A stretch of 6,194 nt of DNA, taken from NCBI GenBank assembly GCA_905214265.1, contig CAJMLQ010000159.1:1-6194 (forward strand), read 5' to 3'. The DNA comes from an uncultured bacterium. GTDB lineage: Bacteria; Bacillota; Clostridia; Oscillospirales; Ruminococcaceae. A program made the position numbers and the translations under genes. The notes below the pieces were generated by a model. That model was not told where the DNA came from, searched no databases, and saw only the letters and a program-made list of their open reading frames with translations. This document shows positions 1 to 5,815 of the stretch, one piece after another; within the stretch, counting starts at the first letter, position 1; each line of letters begins with the position of its first letter.

Positions 1-33
1 AAACAAATACGCAACGTGTAAATTTAATTTATA

Positions 34-231
34 TCAAGCGGCTTTGTCAAATTCCTGATACACAGGAACGGGTTGCTTTCCTGATGCCGCAGACTGTGTA
101 CGGCCATCCTTCTCAGTCTCCTGCATCTGCCCCAACAGCTGTGGCCCGTACTTCTGCAACAGCCGCGCCATCACATCAACACAGCGGTCAAATGCCGCAT
201 TATATTTTGGATCATCATAAACTTTGCTCAA
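34..231 (-). CDS. Small conserved-looking hypothetical protein, last gene of the mobilization operon
   Basis: A 65-aa soluble protein of unknown function, with no signal peptide, membrane segment or recognisable domain. After the start it reads SKVYDDPKYNAAFDRCVDVM, then an amphipathic helical stretch (about residues 22-40) and a polar, probably flexible tail. I chose the TTG start at 231 because AGGAAAGGAG (248-239) sits 7 nt upstream; an ATG at 267 is in frame but has no ribosome binding site. With the TTG start the gene overlaps the relaxase 3' end by 17 nt (215-231), which suggests translational coupling and co-regulation with mobilization. It could be an accessory mobilization protein, but that rests on position only. 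The reading frame is credible; the function is not known. Confidence 0.6.
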   Translation of the reverse strand: MSKVYDDPKYNAAFDRCVDVMARLLQKYGPQLLGQMQETEKDGRTQSAASGKQPVPVYQEFDKAA

Positions 232-1201
232 TAGGCCGCTCCTTTCCTCTATGGCTGCTCTGCGCATAGATGTTCAAAACTTCTGCCGGTATCTGTTCCA
301 AAATCGCCACGGCACTGTCATAGTCGCGCCGCAGCTTGAGGTCTTCGATCTGCTTTAGGGTGCTGACCTTCTGCGCCGATGCAAGAGATTCTTCCAGTTC
401 GGCATTTTTCGTTTTCAACTTTTTGTTTTCGGATGCTGTTTTCGTGAAGGCTACGCCATATTTCCGCAGCAGTGTGTCCATCTTCTCCACGCTGGGAATA
501 TAGGTATCCAGAATCTTGCAGATTTCCTCCGCCCGGCTTTTGGCGTTAAAGGGATTGATTCCAGTGAGCAGATCCTCCAGTTTGCTTTTCTGTTTGGTCA
601 GTCTGGTCATCTCCTTAAATACGCGGGGCGGGATATGGTCGCGCCCGGTCAGGCTGGCGCTCTCGCCACGCTCCAAATCTGGAAACTTCTTGACCATGTG
701 TTTCCAAAACTCATCCTGCCACCAGGTCAGCTTCTTTTTATTGCCCATGATGTCTTTGGCGCTGAGCCTGCCATCCTCCGTCAAAGGGACAAAACAAAGG
801 TGCATATGGGGCGTTTTCTCGTCCATATGCACCACGGCGGATATAATTGTCTCTTTGGACTGATGCTGTTCCAGAAAGTGCAGAGCTTCCTCGAAAAATA
901 CCCGAATTTCCGCCCGTTTCTTTCCCTTAAAGAACTCCGGGCTGGCTGTGAACAGCGTCTCGATCATACGGATACTGTCTTTCCGGGTACGGCATCCGGC
1001 AGCGGCAATTTGCCTCTCTGACTTGGCCCGGTACTTGCCGGGCGGTTTGACCAGATGGAAGTTGTACTTGCTTCGGCTGGTATCCACATCGGGATTACTG
1101 GCGTACTTTTCCTTTGTGCGCTCGTTATGGGCCTCGATATTGCCGATTTCAGGCCCCTTATATTTGGCAAATCGCATAATCGCGTATTGTGCTTTTTCCA
1201 T
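215..1201 (-). CDS. mobV: MobV-family (Pre/Mob) relaxase
   Basis: A DNA relaxase that nicks one strand at oriT, stays attached to the 5' end and starts conjugative transfer. All MobV signatures are visible in the N-terminal half: HNER at residues 25-28 followed by NPDVD and SKYNFHL (36-50), and the metal-binding block HMDEKTPHMH at 125-134. By analogy to pMV158 MobM (His22, His126, Glu129, His133, His135), His25 is the likely catalytic residue and His125, Glu128, His132 and His134 the metal site. Residues about 200-300 are charged and helical, with a coiled-coil-like stretch near 255-290. At 328 aa it is shorter than many family members, mainly in the C-terminus. The ATG at 1201 is preferred: GGAGGG ends 7 nt upstream, whereas the in-frame TTG at 1207 is only 1 nt from it. 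The start lies 2 nt after the stop of the upstream gene. No conjugation apparatus is present, so transfer would need a helper element. A matching nick site lies at 5909-5931. Confidence 0.93.
   Translation of the reverse strand: MEKAQYAIMRFAKYKGPEIGNIEAHNERTKEKYASNPDVDTSRSKYNFHLVKPPGKYRAKSERQIAAAGCRTRKDSIRMIETLFTASPEFFKGKKRAEIRVFFEEALHFLEQHQSKETIISAVVHMDEKTPHMHLCFVPLTEDGRLSAKDIMGNKKKLTWWQDEFWKHMVKKFPDLERGESASLTGRDHIPPRVFKEMTRLTKQKSKLEDLLTGINPFNAKSRAEEICKILDTYIPSVEKMDTLLRKYGVAFTKTASENKKLKTKNAELEESLASAQKVSTLKQIEDLKLRRDYDSAVAILEQIPAEVLNIYAQSSHRGKERPIEQSL
239..248 (-). promoter_or_regulatory. Ribosome binding site that decides the TTG start of the 65-aa gene
   Basis: Minus strand reads AGGAAAGGAG, with 7 nt between its end and the TTG at 231-229. 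It lies inside the relaxase coding sequence. It supports a TTG start over the in-frame ATG at 267. Confidence 0.55.
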
Positions 1202-1203
1202 AC

Positions 1204-1422
1204 TCAATCCCTCCGTTTCTGCCAGACAATGTCATATCCCAGCACGTCAGCCAACTCCACGGCCTCCCGATACCGCAGCGATTCCCGCTGCAATTTTCCG
1301 GAAAGATTGGATACGCTGTCGCTCCACCCATACTCATCGTGCAGCTGGTCAACGACTTCCTGCATGGTGTAACCGGCGCGGATGATCTGCGCCTTGATTT
1401 CGTTTCGGATACTTGACTTCAT
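1204..1422 (-). CDS. Small helix-turn-helix-like protein, first gene of the mobilization operon
   Basis: A 72-aa protein beginning MKSSIRNEIKAQIIRAGYTM. The pattern of helix, AGYTMQEVVDQL, then SDSVSNLSGKLQR and a final EAVELADVLGYDIVWQ resembles a compact XRE/Cro-type DNA-binding fold with a conserved LGYDIVW ending; the family assignment is by eye. The ATG at 1422 is chosen because GGAGG (1437-1433) lies 10 nt upstream; an in-frame GTG at 1464 is possible but has no such site. The stop codon ends 2 nt before the relaxase ATG, so the two are almost certainly co-translated. A perfect 7-bp inverted repeat (1445-1467) just upstream could be its operator. It may be a repressor of the mob operon or a relaxosome accessory protein binding DNA; both are inference. 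Confidence 0.75.
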   Translation of the reverse strand: MKSSIRNEIKAQIIRAGYTMQEVVDQLHDEYGWSDSVSNLSGKLQRESLRYREAVELADVLGYDIVWQKRRD

Positions 1423-1444
1423 AAAATATATTCCTCCATTTTCG

Positions 1445-1467
1445 CAAGTGAAGCCCTTTGTCACTTG
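1445..1467. repeat. Inverted repeat ahead of the mobilization operon (possible operator)
   Basis: CAAGTGA at 1445-1451 and TCACTTG at 1461-1467 form a perfect 7-bp dyad with a 9-nt spacer. It lies 7 nt upstream of the GGAGG ribosome binding site of the small helix-turn-helix gene. It could be a repressor operator or a leader hairpin that hides the binding site. I see no convincing -35/-10 pair next to it. Confidence 0.5.
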
Positions 1468-1498
1468 ATAGATAAAACATGATTTTCGGTTGCGTCAT

Positions 1499-1531
1499 AA
1501 AAAGAACCGGCTACGCTGGGGAGCGCACCGG
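1499..1531 (-). terminator. Leftward intrinsic terminator between the replication and mobilization operons
   Basis: Read on the minus strand, CCGG (1531-1528) pairs with CCGG (1510-1507) and CGCT (1525-1522) with AGCG (1517-1514) around a CCCC loop, with a small 2/3-nt internal loop. This is followed by TTC and five T residues (1503-1499). It would stop leftward transcripts coming from the helicase side before they reach the mobilization operon, implying that the latter has its own promoter. Confidence 0.5.
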
Positions 1532-2015
1532 CTTTGGTCAATGGTGAAATTTGTGCAAATGCTGTTTTGCGATAGAAATGATTCCCTGCGTATCGTTGGT
1601 CAACGGCGGAATATTCGACTTCACAGAAATGCGGGACTTTTCACTGTTCGGGCTGTATTGTCACAAAATGCTGCAATCTGTACGTCGTTCCGTGAGCCGC
1701 CATCCGGCGAACTGTATACGGATAAAAGAGAAACATTTCGCTGTTTTGAGATTGCTCTAAAATATGCCTGCAAAATCACCGCTTTTACTGACCGCTTCAG
1801 GTGTGGTCAAAATGACCACACCTATTTCACAGCACAAAAGCGCGAAGAATTTCACGGTTCTGGTGTTGGACAAAATATCCATAACCACTTTTACACATCA
1901 AAATAGGTGTACCCAAAATGGGCACGACCACTTTATCCAAATGAAGCGCCTCTACAATATATGAGGTAACAGGGTCAATCGCTGCGTACATACGTACCGG
2001 CGACCAGATCGGAAA
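1532..2015. other. Non-coding region between the replication and mobilization operons
   Basis: About 480 bp with no convincing gene. Short open frames exist on both strands (for example a rightward one at 1490-1906 and one at 1551-1760), but none has a ribosome binding site or a recognisable protein. The part from about 1800 to 1970 is richer in A and T than the flanking genes and carries three related dyads. The part from about 1580 to 1740 has base composition more like coding DNA and could be a decayed gene. The location next to the helicase makes it a candidate replication origin. Confidence 0.5.
1798..1930. repeat. Array of three related dyads with an AAA centre (operator array or origin iterons)
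   Basis: Three dyads share one geometry, 12-nt arms around a 3-nt AAA centre. The first has AGGTGTGGTCA at 1799-1809 against TGACCACACCT at 1813-1823, 11 of 11 paired. The second has TGGTGTTGGACA at 1861-1872 against TATCCATAACCA at 1876-1887, 9 of 12 paired. The third has TAGGTGTACCCA at 1904-1915 against TGGGCACGACCA at 1919-1930, 8 of 12 paired plus one G-T. The centres (1811, 1874, 1917) are 63 and 43 bp apart, close to 6 and 4 helical turns, so all three would face the same side of the DNA. That suits cooperative binding of a dimeric protein, either a regulator or an origin-binding factor. Confidence 0.65.
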
Positions 2016-2047
2016 TCAATCCCGCCAGTCTTCCGGTACGTACGTAC
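1986..2047. repeat. 15-nt inverted repeat straddling the helicase stop codon
   Basis: GTACATACGTACCGG at 1986-2000 pairs with CCGGTACGTACGTAC at 2033-2047, 14 of 15 positions, around a 32-nt spacer. The right arm encodes the last residues of the helicase (around Cys-Thr-Tyr-Val-Pro) and the left arm is non-coding. No T run follows on the minus strand, so it is not a standard intrinsic terminator. It may protect the mRNA 3' end or serve as a protein-binding site. Confidence 0.6.
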
Positions 2048-3389
2048 ACTGTGAAGCGTCCGTAAACTCGTTTATATGCGGCCTTGCCACTGCCTCGATC
2101 CCCATAAAGCCCCATACCCGGCGTCCTGCCGAATTGGTAATCGTGTTGCAGTGTTCCAGATTGTACTTACCGCAGGCTGCCACCAGCGCATCGCTGAAGC
2201 TGCGGCGTTTGAGTGCAGTCAGGCTATTTTCCTCGCACCACATCCGGTAAATGTCGTAGCAATCCTTTGAACTGATGGACGCATCCGCTTTCAGCCGGAT
2301 ATAGCCCTCGGATTCCAGAAAATCAAACACGTTATTGTTGTCCCGCTTGACGGCCTCCCGGTTCTCTTTGGTGCGCTGGCTCTCGGTGAACTTGAAGTTG
2401 TTCGCTACCAACCGCTGCAATCCCGCAAAAGCCCACAGCAGAATGCCCTCCACCTCGGCCTTCATCTTCTCTGCCAGGTCGGGATCATCCACACGGTCGG
2501 CAGGTTTCTCTTTGGCGGTCAGCACCAACTGCCGCCGATAAAAGCCATCACTGCGGTCAAAGAGAGCCTGCAAGTCGCCATTGCTGAATGCCAGCAGCCG
2601 GGCGCACATCCATCCCTGATAGCTCTGCTTGCCTTTACGCTCCAAATCCATTTTACCCTGTGCGGTGACGATGGATTTGACATAGTTGGTCTGCCGCAGG
2701 GCCTCCATCCGCATATCATCATCGACACACAGCAGAATGTGTTCCAGATCAGCGCGGGCAAAACGGTTCTCGGAAATTTTGCCGATGCTGCCGTCCTTCA
2801 TGTTGCTGCCGAACAGGGCGGACAGCACCGCGCCGATCTGGCTCTTACCCTCGCCGCCATTGCCCTTAATGACCATCATGCGCTGTCCCTTGTTGCTGGG
2901 GATCAGGCAGTAGCCGATATATTCCTGCAAAGTGGGAATGTCCTCCGGGTAAAGAAGCCCATCCAGAAAAGCCAGCCAGCGGGTCGGCGTGGGCGCATCG
3001 GGATTATAGGCCACCGGCAGGCGGCAACGCACGATGTCCGGTTTTCCCTCCGTAAAGGAGCCATCCAGAAACAACGTGCCGTTTGCCAGATGAATGCGGT
3101 CAGCCTCCGGCGGGAAATCCTCTACCAGCGCCGCCAGCTTCATCAGCTCCACGATATTGCTGATTTTGCGGGGGATATTGCTGACCGCACAGCATTTCAG
3201 TTCCTCAAAAATTTCTCCACGCAGTGGCAGCTCATCGGTCACGCGGCCATCAGGCGTGAAAAAAGCCCCGTTTGTGTAGATGATTTTGTGTCTGCCGAGA
3301 AAATCATCACAAAACAGGGCTTCATTGATACTCTTGCCGTCAAACCAGATGGGCTGGTTGGCCTCACGCGATTGCTCGTTCTTCGCCAC
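2016..3389 (-). CDS. SF3-type replicative helicase (phage D5/P4 primase C-terminal family)
   Basis: A 457-aa ATP-driven DNA helicase of the type that loads at the origin of phages, plasmids and integrative elements. Visible motifs are Walker A GNGGEGKS (176-183), a Walker B-like HILLCVDDD (217-225), a sensor-type LLAFSNGD (265-272) and arginine-finger candidates in FDRSDGFYRRQL (277-288). The segment before the ATPase (about 95-165) matches the D5 N-terminal region in character, with a YNPDAPTPTRWLAFL stretch. The C-terminus (about 350-430) looks like a winged-helix DNA-binding domain. There is no primase active site in the protein. The start is GTG at 3389, preceded by AGGAGG (3404-3399) with 9 nt spacing. 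It overlaps the upstream zinc-finger gene by 26 nt, indicating translational coupling. Together the two resemble a split version of single-chain primase-helicases such as P4 alpha. Confidence 0.9.
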   Translation of the reverse strand: MAKNEQSREANQPIWFDGKSINEALFCDDFLGRHKIIYTNGAFFTPDGRVTDELPLRGEIFEELKCCAVSNIPRKISNIVELMKLAALVEDFPPEADRIHLANGTLFLDGSFTEGKPDIVRCRLPVAYNPDAPTPTRWLAFLDGLLYPEDIPTLQEYIGYCLIPSNKGQRMMVIKGNGGEGKSQIGAVLSALFGSNMKDGSIGKISENRFARADLEHILLCVDDDMRMEALRQTNYVKSIVTAQGKMDLERKGKQSYQGWMCARLLAFSNGDLQALFDRSDGFYRRQLVLTAKEKPADRVDDPDLAEKMKAEVEGILLWAFAGLQRLVANNFKFTESQRTKENREAVKRDNNNVFDFLESEGYIRLKADASISSKDCYDIYRMWCEENSLTALKRRSFSDALVAACGKYNLEHCNTITNSAGRRVWGFMGIEAVARPHINEFTDASQCTYVPEDWRD

Positions 3390-3984
3390 GGTGCTGCACC
3401 TCCTTTTCCAGACGTCTGAGCCGCTGCTCCAGCGCGGTGATAGTGCCGTCCTTCAGCAGCATATCCACCGCTTTCACACGCTGCTTCAGTTCCGCAAACA
3501 TGAGAACGTCCAACAAATCATTTACATACTCGATCATATGACAGGCTTCCACAAAGCGGTCATCCAGTTCATCCTCCGGCGATTGCGGGGCATATTCGAC
3601 CTTCCAGCGTTCCAGCAGATGCAGATAATCGCAGAGCACCCGCTGGCAGTGTATCTCATCGTTGCGGAAAGCCCGCGCCAGCGGATAGGGCTTTTTCAAA
3701 GCCATCGCTGCCGGGGGCTTGTCCGGGTCGATGCCAAAGTCATAGGCCAGCTTCTTTGCGGCCTCGTAGCTGCTCAGGCCGAACAGCCGCGCCACAAAAT
3801 CGATCACATCCCCGGTAGCCCCGCAGCCAAAGCAATAGAAATAATCCCTGTTCAGCTTCATGCTGGGATGCCGGTCATCGTGGAAGGGGCAGCAGATCAT
3901 ATCGCCCCGGTTGACCTTACAGCCGTAGTATTCGGCGGCCTGCTTCACGGTGACAGCGGATTTTACAGTTTCAAATAAATTCAT
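3364..3984 (-). CDS. CHC2 zinc-finger primase-like protein lacking a catalytic domain
   Basis: A 206-aa protein with an N-terminal CHC2 zinc ribbon like that of DnaG primases: C32-P-F-H35 with HDDRHPSMKLN after it, then C51-F-G-C54 and GATGDVIDFV. The helical segment after it (FGLSSYEAAKKLAYDFGI, 69-86) is also typical of the family. The rest (about 100-206) is helical and charged, and I see no Toprim or AEP catalytic motifs, so it cannot be a complete primase alone. It probably recognises template DNA for a partner, either the helicase or host DnaG (inference). The ATG at 3984 has GGAGG (3998-3994) 9 nt upstream. It is the first gene of the replication operon, and its last 26 nt overlap the helicase start. 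Confidence 0.85.
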   Translation of the reverse strand: MNLFETVKSAVTVKQAAEYYGCKVNRGDMICCPFHDDRHPSMKLNRDYFYCFGCGATGDVIDFVARLFGLSSYEAAKKLAYDFGIDPDKPPAAMALKKPYPLARAFRNDEIHCQRVLCDYLHLLERWKVEYAPQSPEDELDDRFVEACHMIEYVNDLLDVLMFAELKQRVKAVDMLLKDGTITALEQRLRRLEKEVQHRGEERAIA

Positions 3985-4031
3985 AGGCTTTGTCCTCCAT
4001 TATTTATTGACGGTATCTGCCCGTCTGCCTG

Positions 4032-4061
4032 AATATACGGGGAAAAAGCCTATAAACCGAA
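4032..4061 (-). promoter_or_regulatory. Possible leftward promoter of the replication operon
   Basis: Minus strand shows TATATT (4037-4032), five of six bases of a -10 box, about 48 nt before the primase-like ATG. No good -35 box lies 16-19 nt upstream. A TTGCAC at 4080-4075 is an alternative -35 but pairs only with a poor -10. A weak -35 would fit control by an activator or by the element's own sigma factor, which is inference. Confidence 0.3.
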
Positions 4062-4086
4062 AAATCCGCTAAAAGTGCAAGAAATG

Positions 4087-4136
4087 AAAAAACGCCGCCC
4101 TGAAATCTTGCAAAAATGCAAGACCTCAGAGCGGCG
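4087..4136 (-). terminator. Long leftward terminator-like hairpin in the divergent control region
   Basis: A symmetric dyad: CGCCGC (4093-4098) with GCGGCG (4131-4136), CTGA (4100-4103) with TCAG (4126-4129), and TCTTGCA (4106-4112) with TGCAAGA (4117-4123), around a 4-nt loop. The unpaired bases are symmetric (1/1 and 2/2), giving 17 base pairs in all. On the minus strand the stem is followed directly by six T residues (4092-4087), the form of a leftward intrinsic terminator. No leftward gene lies to its right, so it would either insulate the replication operon from antisense read-through or end an unseen antisense RNA. Confidence 0.6.
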
Positions 4137-4139
4137 AAG

Positions 4140-4166
4140 CCAGCGGAAAGCATTTGCCCGCGCTGG
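4140..4166. repeat. Dyad bracketing the -35 box of the regulator promoter (candidate operator)
   Basis: CCAGCG (4140-4145) and CGCTGG (4161-4166) form a perfect 6-bp dyad with a 15-nt spacer, extendable by one G-T and two A-T pairs (AAG/TTT). The -35 hexamer of the rightward promoter lies inside the spacer, so a protein bound here would block RNA polymerase. The XRE protein encoded just downstream is the obvious candidate. Confidence 0.45.
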
Positions 4167-4182
4167 TTTTATCAGGTATAAT
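4154..4182 (+). promoter_or_regulatory. Sigma-A-type promoter of the regulator and sigma factor operon
   Basis: TTGCCC (4154-4159), a 17-nt spacer and a perfect TATAAT (4177-4182). Transcription would start near 4189, leaving a leader of about 29 nt before the ATG at 4218. It is the best-matching housekeeping promoter I can find in the window. Confidence 0.75.
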
Positions 4183-4217
4183 GGATAAAGAGAGTTTTCA
4201 GAAGAGAGGTGCGTCAC

Positions 4218-5057
4218 ATGGAGGGAGCCTATCTGCCCGGCAATATCCGGCAGCGGATGCAGGAGCTTATGAAGGAACATAAAATTACCCAGGCACAGCT
4301 GGCGACCCGCATCGGCAGCACCGAGAGCGCCATCAGCCGGTTTGTCAGCGGTAAGACTGATAAGATCAGCACAGAACATTTGCTCCGCATTGCGAAAGTG
4401 TTTGAAGTCTCCACAGATTTCCTGCTGGGGGAAGTCAACACGCCCGACCGGACAAATTTTGATATTGAAGAACTGGGCCTGTCGGTGCAGGCGGCGCGGA
4501 ATCTGTACACCGGAAAAGCCAATGCAGAGATCGTCAACCGCCTTTTGGAAAGCCCTCGCTTTGCAGAAGTCACCTATATGATTGAGCAATATTTTGACGA
4601 TACGCTGGCCGCCGGTTTCGCCGGACAGAACCAGATGCTTACTACTCTCAGCGCCATGCTGCGCCGAAACAATAAAACAGACGCTGCGGTGCAGGCGGCC
4701 AGAACTGTCAACCGGCAGAAAGTTCCCGTATATCAGGCAGACCTGACGATGATACAGAACACATTTATGGCGGCGCTGCGGGAAGTGAAGAAAGAGATCG
4801 GCAACGATTTCACAGCAGCGCAGTCCTTGACCAAGGGCATCACTCAGCAGATGTTTACCGAACTCACCAAAGGGGCGGATGTTCATACTCCGACCATCAC
4901 GCCCGAAATGATTTCCGCCGCCGTCACCCAGAGCGCAGCGGGGATGGACGGTGTGCAAAAGGAAGCATTAGACAAGTTCGGTCAGGCGCTGACGGAATTT
5001 CTCCAATCCACCTTAGACCACGCGCAGGAGAAGCAAAATGCCGACCCGGAGCAATGA
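4218..5057 (+). CDS. XRE-family transcriptional regulator
   Basis: A 279-aa DNA-binding regulator. The N-terminal helix-turn-helix domain spans about residues 10-72: IRQRMQELMKEHKITQAQLA, then RIGSTESAISRFVSGK as turn and recognition helix, and LLRIAKVFEVSTDFLLG as the typical closing helix. The remaining 200 residues are mostly helical and lack a peptidase-type catalytic dyad, so a LexA/CI-like self-cleavage mechanism is not apparent. They probably serve dimerisation or sensing. The ATG at 4218 is chosen because AGAGAGG lies 8 nt upstream; an in-frame GTG at 4209 overlaps that site. Expression is from the promoter at 4154-4182. The stop overlaps the sigma factor start by 20 nt, so the two products should be made together. 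It is likely autoregulatory through the dyad at 4140-4166 and may control the divergent replication operon (inference). Confidence 0.88.
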   Translation: MEGAYLPGNIRQRMQELMKEHKITQAQLATRIGSTESAISRFVSGKTDKISTEHLLRIAKVFEVSTDFLLGEVNTPDRTNFDIEELGLSVQAARNLYTGKANAEIVNRLLESPRFAEVTYMIEQYFDDTLAAGFAGQNQMLTTLSAMLRRNNKTDAAVQAARTVNRQKVPVYQADLTMIQNTFMAALREVKKEIGNDFTAAQSLTKGITQQMFTELTKGADVHTPTITPEMISAAVTQSAAGMDGVQKEALDKFGQALTEFLQSTLDHAQEKQNADPEQ

Positions 5058-5700
5058 GCAGCTGTGCAGACTGGCACAGAAAGGGGATACGGCTGCCCGT
5101 GACATTCTGCTGGAAAAGAATCTGGGATTCATCCGAAAAATTGCGCTGGAGCAATACCGAAACATGGGGCTGGATGAAAATGATATTGGAATTGATTTGG
5201 ATGATTTGATGCAGGAGGGAAATATCGGCCTGCTGAACGCGATCCCTTTGTTTGATGCCGGACGGGGCATGAAATTTCTGACCTATGCAGCACCGGCGCT
5301 CCGCAACGCCATGACGGACTGCATCCGCGCCGCCCTCGGTTTATTTGAGCAACGGATGGCGGATAAGAAAGACGGCCCCGGCTTCCAGAGAGTATATCTG
5401 GATGACGTTCTCTCAGAGGATGAACGGATGCTGCGGATCGAAGCCATAGCCGACCCTCACACCCAAACGCCGGAGCAAATCTATATCCAAAAAGAGCAGC
5501 TGATAGAATTGTATGCGGCGCTGGACAAGCTGACAGCCAGAGAGCAGACCTATCTGCTGTACCGCTATGGCTTTACCGATGGAATCGAGCACCCGCTGAT
5601 CGGCGCGGCGCTCCATTTCCATCTCAGCGAGAGCTGGACAAAGAAGGTGGAGGGCGAGGCGATGGACAGCCTGCGCGGAAAGCTGCCGTGGTGGTTCTGA
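5038..5700 (+). CDS. Sigma-70-family RNA polymerase sigma factor encoded by the element
   Basis: A 220-aa sigma factor that would direct RNA polymerase to specific promoters. Region 2 is clear: LLEKNLGFIRKIA (24-36), IDLDDLMQEGNIGLLNAI (52-69) and FDAGRGMKFLTYAAPALRNA (72-91), covering core binding and -10 recognition. A short linker YLDDVLSEDERMLRIEAIAD (120-139) replaces a full region 3. Region 4 (about 151-215) has LDKLTAREQTYLLYRYGF and a divergent recognition segment SESWTKKVEGEAMDSLR where housekeeping factors have an SRERVRQIE-like sequence, suggesting a different -35 preference. The ATG at 5038 has AGGAG (5026-5030) 7 nt upstream and lies within the last 20 nt of the regulator gene. 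It lacks the long region 1.1 of a primary sigma factor. Targets are unknown; promoters of this element are the natural guess. Confidence 0.88.
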   Translation: MPTRSNEQLCRLAQKGDTAARDILLEKNLGFIRKIALEQYRNMGLDENDIGIDLDDLMQEGNIGLLNAIPLFDAGRGMKFLTYAAPALRNAMTDCIRAALGLFEQRMADKKDGPGFQRVYLDDVLSEDERMLRIEAIADPHTQTPEQIYIQKEQLIELYAALDKLTAREQTYLLYRYGFTDGIEHPLIGAALHFHLSESWTKKVEGEAMDSLRGKLPWWF

Positions 5701-5759
5701 TACGATGGGAAGCAGCGGCTGACGGGGGCTTTGATATACCTTTGTTCCGCAAATGACAC

Positions 5760-5802
5760 GGCTGACAGACAGTGCTTGCCCGCACCGCCTGCCAGCCTTT
5801 TT
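5760..5802 (+). terminator. Intrinsic terminator of the regulator and sigma factor operon
   Basis: GGCTG (5760-5764) pairs with CAGCC (5793-5797), CAG (5766-5768) with CTG (5789-5791) and GTGC (5772-5775) with GCAC (5782-5785), with symmetric internal loops and a 6-nt terminal loop. Five T residues follow (5798-5802). It starts 59 nt after the sigma factor stop codon. Confidence 0.75.
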
Positions 5803-5815
5803 CTGTCGCTTATGC

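Noticed and set aside
52..59. CTGATAC shared between the left part (about 54-60) and the last bases of the window, as a possible attachment repeat
   Set aside because: Seven bases is too short, and the left copy lies inside the coding sequence of the 65-aa gene.
1202..1207. TTG at 1207 as relaxase start (two residues longer)
   Set aside because: Only 1 nt separates it from the GGAGGG site; the ATG at 1201 has the normal 7-nt spacing.
1654..1680. A fourth dyad with a CA-AAA-TG core in the non-coding region
   Set aside because: Only 6 of 12 arm positions pair, and its centre at 1667 is not helically phased with the other three (144 bp from the first).
1490..1906. 138-codon rightward open frame in the non-coding region
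   Set aside because: No ribosome binding site, unnatural composition, and it crosses the leftward terminator and two of the dyads.
2739..3419. 226-codon rightward open frame opposite the helicase
   Set aside because: Antisense to the Walker A-containing helicase gene, with no ribosome binding site and no recognisable protein features.
3280..3978. 232-codon rightward open frame opposite the CHC2 protein
   Set aside because: Shadow of the zinc-finger gene on the other strand; no start signal.
4209..4217. GTG at 4209 as start of the XRE regulator
   Set aside because: The GTG overlaps the ribosome binding site that is correctly spaced for the ATG at 4218.
4050..4958. 302-codon leftward open frame opposite the XRE regulator
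   Set aside because: It is antisense to a gene with a clear helix-turn-helix domain and promoter, has a low-complexity His/Arg/Cys-rich composition, and runs through the terminator hairpin at 4087-4136.
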